The notes below the pieces were generated by a model, which was given only the letters and a program-made list of their open reading frames with translations, made no database searches and was not told the origin of the DNA. Both the position numbers and the translations under genes were made by a program. 64,000 nt of DNA from Daucus carota subsp. sativus (taxonomy: Eukaryota > Streptophyta > Magnoliopsida > Apiales > Apiaceae). Of this stretch, positions 37,497-49,443 are shown piece after piece (within the stretch, counting starts at the first letter, position 1; every line of letters starts with the position of its first letter). The stretch covers positions 48,941,214-49,005,213 of the forward strand of contig NC_030381.2 in assembly GCF_001625215.2 (NCBI RefSeq), in the 5' to 3' direction.

Positions 37497-40400
37497 ATGC
37501 AAAATCCATTAGCAGTTCCGAAGGTTTCCTTAAAAGACGCCTCAAATTGTAAAGATCTAAAAGGCGAGTATGATCTGGAGGGTTTGATTGCACGGAAAGC
37601 ATCACAGATTTTATGGGCTCATGGAAAACTTTCTGAACCTATTCCTAATGGTTTCTATTCTATTCTTTTGGTGAGCACATTTTTTAATTTAAATATGCAT
37701 CTACAATCAACTTCTTAACTTCTCTTATTAAATGTAACCCACTTTTATGAGGCTAAAATTGCACATCATAAACCACTAGTTCACTATAAATCGCTAATTA
37801 TACAATTGAATATTGTCTTTCTTCCAACCAATATTTCAACTTTCAAGTTTCTGCAGTATTTTTGCCATTGACTTGTATCCAAATTTCATTCACTATTAAT
37901 TTGTGTACTCTATACTGTGACCAAGAGCGAAGAATACTAGGCACAGCTGAAAATATATAATCACACAGTTTTAAAAAATTGGAGTAGATAACCCTTTTAG
38001 TACCAAAGAATAAAAACTAAAAACTGGAGTATGCGGCAGGACAATTCTATCACAGTAAAGCATATAAATTACTTTCTAGACCTAATTTTATAATAATTAA
38101 AACAAGAATATGAGAGATTCTCAGCAAGCCTATTACTCATTACCTCTGTCTTACCCATATTAACAGCATCCCCTTCGAGTTTCAAATTTAAGTATTTAGA
38201 ACAGGATTATGCTTTGTACAGCAGTCACATGTTTTAGTGAGGATCTGGTGACAAACATTTGTGTAAACTAGCAAGTTTTGACACTCCTTGCTAACTGCAA
38301 CTGAATCTATTTGCCTCTCGACTGATTTGTTTACCATGTTCTATCTCATAATTTTCACATTGACATTGAACGGTTGATTAACTGATTTTTAGCCATGTAA
38401 TCCCATGTGATGACACCAAAAGTCTATCCATAATTGCATTCACTCTATCGCCATGAATTTTTTTAAGGATCCTCATTTCTCTATGATTTACTTGGAGCAA
38501 TTATTGCTCAATAATATTTCAAATTTTCAATACAATATTCCTCTAATTGCCTCTGACAGAGTGTAATCTCTTAAAATTCTGACATATTTCCTTAGTGCCT
38601 GACTATTTAATCTATCTATTTATTCCCCACTGCTGCCTCCTGTGGGAGTCCGGGCCGTGTCTTAGTCCCAGTGTGGCTGATTATCCGAAAAGACCAGCTA
38701 AGCATCATTGGCTTGGTCAGAATTTACCTGACCAACTACTTAATTCTATGCAGGCTCATGCCGCTCATCGAGCGCGCTTTTACGCTTTTGATCATATATT
38801 GGTTCTTAATGTTCAATTTTATGCTTATGAGTTGGGATCGACAGTACGATAAATGATTCCATTTAAAATATTATGCAGGAAAAGGGACTCAAGGAGCTTT
38901 TCGACATGATACCTTCACTTGATGAGCTATATGCTATGGATCTGAAGGGTATTGCACTCGATGTTGTTATTGTCGATTTGCGTAAAGATAAGAAGCTTTC
39001 TATGTTAAAGCAGCTGACTCTGACTCTGGTTAAAGGATTACGCTCAAATCCAGTAGCAGTGATAAAAAAGATAGCTGGATTGGTGTGTTTCCCAGTCATG
39101 TATATCTAACACATCTATACTACTGTTTAGTATTATATTGGGTCTTTATCAGTTGGATTGACACGTCAATTGACCCACCCTTATTTATTCATTTATTATT
39201 GACCCTCTTTCATCATATGTGCACCTGCACTATATAATAAATCGTAAATGTGCCTTTACCACTCGATACAAATTGTTCTGAAATTAGACACTCATAGAAA
39301 ACGGTTGTATTTAATTTGTCAGAGATATGGAAGGTTGATATGTATGGATATGTTCTTGAAGCATAACTGGATTGGTGAAATATGACATAGTAAATCGATA
39401 GCAGCCTTAGTTTGTATTTTTGTCAAATTGAAGATTGTCTGAATGATTCTGGAGTATTTGGTTTGGCATAAATAGTTCTAAAACACCAACTTTAATTGAT
39501 TATACTCTCTAAAAATTGAATAAACTCCAATATGGTAAAGTACTAGTTTAAGACCATATTGATAACAAAATCGTAGACTATTAACTTGATAAACTTATGA
39601 TAGGAGACCTCGTAATTAGTGTAAAACTTATGATCAATTTCCTAGGAAGCCATCTTAAGTTTACCTAGTGTTCTTCTGTGAGTCATTGAATTTGAGCTTG
39701 CAGTTTATACTTTATACTTACCCACACTGATTGCAATCTTCCACTTCCTTGCTATTAAAACATTATAAAATTTTCGAAAGAGACTTAGAACTCTGTTGTA
39801 CTTCCTAATTTAGATTATCTTTGTGTGGCAGTGTTTAGGAGATCTATTAGCAACTAAAAGTTTGAACTTCACGTAAGGATCTCATCCCAATCATGCATTG
39901 TGGATAATTAGATGAGAGTAAAAATATCACTAATTTTAATTCATCTCGAATTTATTAATTTTACTTATACTAATCACATAACACAAATTTAAATTTTATT
40001 GGTGATCGATTAATTCTACAAAAGAGGGTTTCTATTCACCAGATATATCAGATATGAGGGGGGTTTTCCCAGTCATCTGTGAGCACATTGAATATTGATA
40101 GATGATGATTCCAGACTCCTGCGTTTCTTTAGTTGTATGTTGGCGAAGATCGTGTGTTTTTTCGTTTTATGTTTTTTATGTAATTTTTACTGCATGATAA
40201 ATTATATTCTAGCGATCTTTATATTGTATTTACAATATCCACATCAACGAAATGTTATGCTAACTATTCTTTCTTTGCCCTTGACCAACTTTCTATTTAC
40301 AGGTTGCTGATTGTTGCAAACCCTATAATATGAAAGATGCAATGTTAGAAGGATCAGATGCTTTGGAGAGTCAAGGTATTCATATGCTGGGACAAATGAG

Positions 40401-43400
40401 GCATGGTTCTTGTCATCCTCGTGCAATCTTGTTTAAAGTCCTTGCAGATGCTGCAGGGATTGATAGCATGCTTGTTGCTGTAAGTACATCTTTGTTAGCA
40501 AAATGATGTTTGGTATGTTGTTTTCCATATTGGCTAATCACTTACCTATGTCGAGGCTAATTTTTGCTCATTAACTTTTTACACTTTTTTTTTTAAATAT
40601 ATTTAGGGTTTACCTCGGGAAGGCGTAATGGAGAGAACAGACTCATATAAGCATATGTCTGTGTTAGTTGTGTTAGATTCTGTGGAAACACTTGTTGACC
40701 TTGTTCGTCATCCGGGTCAACTAATACCATGTTCGACTAAAGCCATACTTATGTGTCATATTTTTGTTGCTGGAGGAAGTGACTCTCCAGAGAATGATTC
40801 ATGTGATTCGCCTCTTGAACCCTCCAGTCCCCTTTGTAACTTGTTAGACCTTGGTGATCTTGAAAGGTAAGAGGATGCAGTATATTTGTTCTTAATTTAA
40901 GAAGAAAGGACCCCTACTGTTTAACTGCTTTCTACTAGATATGTTTTAAGAAGCAGAAGTGTCTTGTTTTTCTTAAAGCTATTGACCGTGTCATATCTCT
41001 TATGTGGTCTAGTTCCTTATGTCTGCAGTACCGAGTATGATGAGAGCCCTCAGGATTTATATCAGCGTAGGCTAGAAGCAGCAGTGGCCATATCTGGTTC
41101 ATCTATGAACAGAAGGTCGAGAACAATGATGAAGGAACAACTTAAGTAATGATACCTATACCTTCATCCTTAAGTTTGACACAAGAAGCCAACTTGCTTG
41201 TTGAATTTTTTGTATGCCATCAATTTTTTTTGGCCTTTTCCTTTTCACCTGTTTTTCAAATTTCAGTTTTTACAGGTTTAGGGTGGTCTTATTGAGTGTA
41301 ACATTTTGAACTTTACTCTCGTATGTTCCAGCTTATCTCATAGCGAACCTTACGTACCAAATACATTCTGGGTGCGCAGCGGGAAGAATGTTATTGCAGA
41401 GCAAAGGACAGCTACCTCAAGGTTTTATTAACATATTTCTGTCTAGTTCATATCTCTTCTGCAATATTATTTAGCTTCTTCATTCATCAGGGTGTATGAG
41501 GCAATACTTTGTACAATTTTTTCTATTTTCAGATTTTTATTTTATCTCTCTTACTTGAGGCTAGCAGTGGAATAGTTCTGTCGGAAAATAGAAATTCCGA
41601 ATCATTTAAGGAGTGATAATTATTTGGCCATAATTTCATCTGAATAATGGGGAAGGTGTACAAAGTAGAATCTTGTAATTTTCATACTACCTAACTATTT
41701 TATCTTTTGACGTGCATTAATTAGAATATCCACGTCCATACAAATTCCTGGAAAAGGAATGAAAAGCAACGGAAATTTTCATTTGACTTAAAAATGGGAA
41801 ATATTCATATGTACTTTTTGTTGACCCTTAATCATTTCTCTTCTGTTAACTACTCACCCTGTATTTGATAGCAAATATCCATATAGTTACATGATGTACA
41901 TAATGCATAACGCTCAATGTATTGTTTTTTTTCACAGTTCAAACCTACGGTTCATGAGTGTCCAACCATCTATCTAAATTCCATACTGTGCAGCATAGAA
42001 TATAAGTATTTTCAAGTGAATTATCGAAATTTTGGTGTATGGCTGGCATGGGTATACCTGTAAAGTGCACATACCTACAGATCTGTGAGCTTTTCTTTTA
42101 TAAAAAACATGATTACCATGTTTCTAATTCCAAATTTATGAGAAGTTTAAGCTTTTACCTGTACTTAGCAGCTTTTAATATCCTACTTTGTGTTGGAAAA
42201 TCTTGTGCTTATTCCCACATTACTTAGTAATATTTGCTTCCAGTATAAAAGAGGTTCACTTAATAGCCACCGAGAAGTATTATTGCCGTCGTCTTCGAAT
42301 TTTCATTAGCTGTAGATAATTATATGTTCACAATAAAATAAGTGTCTATGTGCTTTTCTCACTTGATATGGATAATAGTTGGACACTTATTCCATACTTG
42401 TATTTGTTATGCTCCACTTTATGCAGAAAATCTCTTTGCTGTCAAACCACCTGTTTTATTAATTAATTGATTCTTTTAAACCACCTTATTTATCAATTAC
42501 TTAATTAATTAATTTTTTATTACTTAATTGTTTTTTCTGTTATTCATTGTTGGTCTCTCTCTACTAGTGCATCTAGTCCAGATCCAGATACTCACATGCA
42601 AGCACGCGGTAGATCTAATCTTGGCCGTCATGCAGATCCACTTTTGAATTTTGGAGAAGCATCGAGGTTCTCTATTCAATTTTAGTTTTATTACATCTAC
42701 TTCTTATATTTTATACATCTTGCATCTACTTCAACAGGTCTACTGGTGCCTCACCCACAGAATTTCGTAGAAGACGACGGCGCTCTATTAGTATGATTCC
42801 CGAAATCAGTGATGATATTGTAAGGTTGGTGCAAATCTACCATTATTGCTGTTAGGGTTCTTTTTGTCTTTCTTTTTTTTGCAATGTCATAGCTAGGATA
42901 CATGTGATGCAAAACCTTTAGTTTCTTGATATTAGTTACTTTTACTTAAGGTTCTCAGGTGTTGACATGTTGCTTACTTCAGAGATATTTAACTTTTTGT
43001 AATCGGTCTGTTTTGAAGTGGCTGGTTTGGGCTAATTATAGAGCATTACACAACTAACATATATTTTGAATCCACCTCAATACACAACTAACATATATTC
43101 CAAATATAGTTTTTAGTCTTTTAATGTTGAAGCTGCTTGTAGACATAGTCTATGAGTGATCATCCATACTAATGCAGAGAAAGAAGTTTACGCCTCAGTT
43201 TCCGGTAAATTTTATAAAACCTGTGTCTTTCTCGATTTCATTTTACTTCTTAGATTTTTATATATTTTGTTATAATTAATATGGATTAGATTACTTCTTA
43301 GAATCTTTTATATTTATCTATAAAGAGACTATTGGTTTGTACCAAAATTCGCAAGACATTCATTGTTGTCATCCTTTAATTTGATTTATACCGGAAGCAG

Positions 43401-46400
43401 TCAACTGTTTGTGGGTAATATTTGATTGAAAAATGTTTCTCACATGTTCCTCGTGACTTTCCATGTAGAGTTGTGCGAGCAATGACTGAGACCATAAAGA
43501 ACCTTCCCAAGGACGTTGATGCACTAAGTAGTTCTTCTGCTGGTGAAGATCACAACCACCCTGATCTGCAAGTAAATGTGTGTAACAAATTGTTTCTTTT
43601 TTAAGAGAGTACACGAAATAAGAATGTTTTATGTCTTAATGCAACATAGTAATAATTTGTTAGATATCTTATATGATTGCATTTTTTGTCACTGAGTTGT
43701 TTTTTGTTTAAGAGTGTTTTTCGTGTATATGAGTTTCATCATTTTCAGGTTTCTGATTTCCATCAAGATGAGCGTGACAAGTTTTCTGGTGAAAGTTTTG
43801 CAGCTTATACTCTTCAAAAGAAAAAAAGTAGTTATCAGAAAGCAATTTCATTGCCTTCATCTCCGCATAAATTTAGTTCCCATGATTCTGAAAGGAGTGG
43901 AGCCATAGAGTATGTGAGAAGTGCTGACATGATCTCGACTTGGAATCATGTCATAAGATCATCAGAGATTTTAAATAAGCCTTTATTACCATATCCAGAA
44001 TGGAATATTGATTTTTCTGAGTTAACAGTCGGGCCTCGTGTAGGAATAGGTATGTTTTTTGAATTATAAACTATGGTTCTGTTAGGTGTGATCTTGTCAA
44101 ACTGGTACAAGTATGTGTACAAGGATTCCATCCATATCAATGAAATAGAAGAAAGTGTAATAAATTAGATTGCATAATCTCTCGCAGATTAAAATGAATT
44201 TTATGGCTGCTTCAATTTATTGTCCCCTTTATCTTTTCCTTGAATTTAATAGTAATTAGCTTACATTGTCTTACCTAAAATTTGAACCCTTAAGTTTTAA
44301 TCTTAGCTTTCCCTCGCAATACCAAATTGTTTTAAGACATTCCATGCATTATATGTTTGCTTGTTACAGTTTTTAGGTTGCTTTGGAATGGTTTTTTTGA
44401 AGAAGAGAATTGATATTTTTCTTGGTTTATCTTTTAAATTTAGTTTAGTTGTATTTGTAAAAACTTAAATAAATATTGTTATGAATATATTTGCAATTGC
44501 TCTTATAATTGTTAAAATGTTGCTAACATATTGAAACCCAGGAAGCTAAACACACCAACTTTTGTACTTTGTAGGACCAACATGCATGTAAGATATAACA
44601 GAATTCTTATCCACAGGATATACCGAAAAAGCAATATAGCAGCATAGATAGGAATAGTTTGTACACATTTGGTTATTATCTGAATAATAGCTGCAAATCC
44701 CATATCTGTCCAGGCAGCCTAAAAGCATGAGTCTGTGGTAAAGAACAGGACTATTTACAAGCTCAGACATACACACACAAAAAAATGTTTAGTACTAAGA
44801 GCCATACGTAATGGCTTTTGGTATGGATTTATACAGAAATAACTTATTTATATGAGACCTCATATGTTCTTATATTATTATTTTATCTTAGCCAAGTAGG
44901 GCCACATAGTTCCATTTATACGAATATTCTATTTTAGGTTTGAACTTTTTAAACTATATTTTCTTACAGGTTTCTTCGGGGAAGTTTTTCGTGGCCATTG
45001 GAATGGGACAGAGGTTGCAATTAAAGTTCTCCTCGAGCAAGAGCTAACTGTTGATAATATTGAAGATTTCTGCAACGAGATATCCATATTGAGGCATGTT
45101 ACTATTGTATTATTATTGTCTTGTGTACAATATAATTTTGGTCAATTACAATTGTATATTGACCACCTTACCTTCTCGTTTTCTATTCGTCGGCTAACTT
45201 CTGTTTTGTTCTTCAGCCGTCTGCGCCACCCAAATGGTAATCAACTTAACTTTAGTGGACTTGGGTAAACTTTCTATCATATTGTTGGTTGCCCAAAGAT
45301 TTTGTGCTAAAATTTGTTGTGAAATAAAATTATCCATCCATCCAAGGGTGAGAATTTGCTGCCTATTATCTGTGTCCTTAATATGAAGTTTGAAGTCAAC
45401 ACTGATTGCCCATTTTTAGACTAAACTTGACCAATTTGGGGCATTCATATAAGTTATACTCTCACTTTAAGCCCTTGGAAAAAGAAAACCTGACCTTGTT
45501 TTGTTGTTTAGGATGCAGCGAGTGATTTCTTACTTTCCATATGTGTAATGGCCTTCAATTTTTTTATTTAGTTCTAAAGTAAGAAATTTCTTTACTTTCA
45601 GTTATTTCATTTCTTGGTGCTTGCACAATGCCTCCTCGCTTGTCCTTGATCACTGAATTTATGGAAATGGGATCCCTATATTATTTGATCCATGTTAGTG
45701 GACAGAAAAAGAGACTTAGCTGGCGCAGGAAACTCAAAATGATGTGTGATATATGCAGGTCTGTTGTATCAATTTTTATGTCACTTCTGATTGTAATATT
45801 GCACTTATGCCTTTCAAGCCGATCAATTGCAGTTAATGTACCTGCACTTAGGGTGTCAGTCTGTCACACCACTTGGAATACTCGACTTTATAAATGCCAT
45901 TTGCTAATTAAAATTTTATATTGCGTTACACTTTGTGTATATCCCTCAAATCAGTGGGACGGCGTTAGGGTATTATTAGAATTATATTATTTCAAGAACC
46001 CATGCTCATAATCTGACCCATAACAGTTCCAATAGCATTTTCTTCAAAACAGATATAAGGCCCTTTTTCTTTGTAAAGCTCGTATGTTGCAATGACCTGT
46101 TTTGACGGAGGAAACAAAAGCTTTTGTTCATTGCTCAACCTCTTCCTCTAACATGCTTGAATTTCAAACATCACCATGCCCCCTCCCACTCCCACTGCAC
46201 TAAGGGGGCCTCAATTTCTTAGAAGCAACTGCTTCTTTCTTCTTCCCAAATACTCAATTCACCAATCAAGAACCTCTTTGGAAACATTCAATCAATTGAA
46301 AATGATTCAAAATACCTAATTACTCAAATTGAGCTTAATTATGGCTACTTTTATGATATTTCTGTTGTTGTCATTGTATCTATCAATTAGAAGGCCTATA

Positions 46401-46797
46401 TCAATTCCAATTTTGTTGCAAATTATGCAATTCTCTCATCTTTTTGGTGTTCTTCTGAAACTTTCACTCAACCTGTAAAAACTTTAGTCTACCGGCAACA
46501 GAGGATAGTTACAATTCTGAGATTGGTAGATTACAAAATTGTTGATTATAACATTTTACTGATGTTACTGGACTGATTAGAGAATTGGTACTACGTGATT
46601 GGTCAATTCCAAGTATTTTCAATTGTGATGTAACTGAAAATAATCTATTGTATTTCAATCTATAACCTTATCATTTATATTATAAAGTATATAGGTTTAT
46701 TAGATGAGTAAAGCTAGAGAACCTGAAATTCTCCTAAATGACGTGGCGATATGTTAGTATAGGATGTTTTAATTGGTTAAATTATTGTATATGCGCG

Positions 46798-46833
<36 letters not shown>

Positions 46834-48756
46834 GTCTATTATATTTAAGAGTCATAGCCAATTAAGTCATGAGGTGGCAATTGGAATTTATTTTGGAATG
46901 AATTTGGGTGCTCTAACATTTTTCTTATTAGATTGGATCCGAGACTGTGAGAGCTAGAAGTCAGATGTATGGATTTTGATTATCAAGGTGTTATAGTGTT
47001 GGACAAATATATATAATTAGAATAGAAACTAGAAACCAGTGGTTACACGGTTATATATAGTGATTGTTCAGTTTTTTTAATTGAATAAATACGTATATAC
47101 AAGTCAACCTCAATCATCACCACAACCGTTGATTTCGGCCACCATCAATGATTTAGCCCGTTATCGAATTCTGATGATACATGGCAAGTAGGGGGCATTA
47201 ATTGATGTATTCAAAAAATTATACTGACAAGTGCATAGATTTAGTCGAAAACTGCATAGATCAAGAAGAATGGTGAGCTCGCCAGAGAGATAGAGAAGAG
47301 ATATGGTCTCCGAAAAAGAGAAGAAAGGTCGTCGGAGTGACGAGAAAGGTCGGAGTCGAGGAAGGGATGGGGTGGGGAGAGCGAGCAACGGGGGCTGGGG
47401 GGGCGCCTGTGGGGTGGGACAGAGGGACTGGTGGCACTGGTCGAAGTGACATGGGTGACAACGGGTGTGGGGCTGGTGGTGGATCAGAAAGGAGTTGATA
47501 GTTGACGGAGTTTGGTCTGGTAGCGGATTGATATGTTAATGGTAATCACTAAATATAACTTCAGTAATCAATGATGTTTCTAATTTCTATTAAATATTTG
47601 TTTTTATTTGATCATTTGCCTATTTATATATATAGGGGCTTACTCCACTACAAACTAACTTAAACTAAAAACTAGAAACCAGTGATTGGAACAGTTATAT
47701 TTAATGATTATTCAGTTTTATCTGAGCCCCATCCCCACCCAGCCCCAACCCCACCCCAGCCTTCCTTCGATCACTATCATGATTTTCGTTTACAGCCATT
47801 AATTCCGGCCTAGAAATCAGTGATCGGAACAGTTACATTTAGTGATTATTCAGTTTTATCTCATCCCCACCCCAGCCCCAGCCGCAGCCCCCTTCTTCCT
47901 TCGTTCAGTGTCATCTCTGATTATCATCATTATGTCAGACGCAAATCTCGAGGCAAAGCTCTGGCAGATCGGATGGCTAATCTAGCTGCTATGGCGACAA
48001 CAATGGCTTTTCGATTCAGCGGCGATTTCAGGGTTCTCAGATTTTGGAGAAAGAGAAGGAGAAGGTAGGCAACAAGAAAAACGAAGAGGGTTGGGGTTGG
48101 GGTGGGTGGCAGCGAGCTGGCGGTGGTGATGGTTGCAGCGTGGCATGGGTGGTGGCGGTGGTTACAGCGTCGGGGGTGGCTGATTGCAGGGAGGGTGGGT
48201 GGCTGGTGATCACAGTGAGGGTTTGGGGTTGTTTAGTGATCATGTACAAATAATTAGTGATTGTTTTTAGTTTTTAGGCTTATATTGGTTTGTATTTGAT
48301 CATCTCCCTATATAGGGATAGGATCAAATAAAAACTTTTTTAAGTTACAGACTTACAAACTTTTTTTTGAATTTTTTAATTCTCCCATCGTGTTAATCCT
48401 TAGTTATAGAAAGTATCAATGTTGAAAATTCTTGAAAAAAGATTTTAATTTTTAGAAATAACGCATAAATAAATCGTGCATTCAACACATTTGTAACTGG
48501 GGTTCAACATCGGGTGTAGAACACTAATTATCATTGTGTTGAATATATCTATAAAGATGCTTAAACTATACTTCTGGGGTTTGGGTAGGGTCTAGAAACT
48601 TAAATATTAGTTATATAATACGTTTAACTTACTTTTTACGTTGAAAAACTAGTTTATGTACTTCTGCAACGCAATTTTAGTCGATGTTCAACAATATATT
48701 TTAAAAAAATGTTGAACTCAAATTATATGTGTTGGAACTTATAAAGTTTGTAAGTT

Positions 48757-48830
<74 letters not shown>

Positions 48831-49376
48831 TACTCTAATAGGATCCTCCTTATCCTACAAACTAGAAACTATCACTAAATATCTAAGTGAATATCACTAA
48901 ATTTTCAAATAACCACCCCCTCCATGTTGGCCTCAATTATTTATATCACCACCAAATCCAACCCCCCGCCCCCACCGCCACTTCCATTCCACCCCCATCT
49001 CCACCTGCACCTTCGTCCTCACCTCCACCTCGGTCATCCTCACCTCCAGTATCGTCTACCCAACTTAATGCCGATTTCAATTCCAGATCTTTGCCAAAAA
49101 CTGCCGGACAGAGCTAAAAGCTCCTTCCATGTCCACCACCTCCATCTCCACCTTCACCTCCACTATCTCCACCACTACAACCACCACTTGAATCGGCAAC
49201 TAGAGCAGATCTGTAGATTCTGAGCAGTTTCAGGAACAGATCTGGAGATTCTGGGCAGTTACGCAAGTTTTCACTAATTCCTGCCACACATATCACTAAA
49301 TTCTAAAGAGAATATCACTAAATTATACTGAGAATATCACTAAACTGAATTGGTTTCTAGTTTTTATTTTAAGGGT

Positions 49377-49443
<67 letters not shown>

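Noticed and set aside
38595..38852. 85-codon open frame in the kinase intron
   Set aside because: The sequence is a mitochondrial SSU rRNA fragment, so the frame is incidental.
45628..46011. 127-codon open frame
   Set aside because: Its first part is kinase exon 13; the rest reads through the donor into the intron.
46675..46940. Possible additional MITE around the poly-G tract
   Set aside because: Only weak inverted similarity between the edges and no target duplication.
47820..49223. Pro- and Gly-rich open frames on both strands
   Set aside because: They fall in GC-rich interiors of the TA-bordered elements; low-complexity composition explains the open frames.
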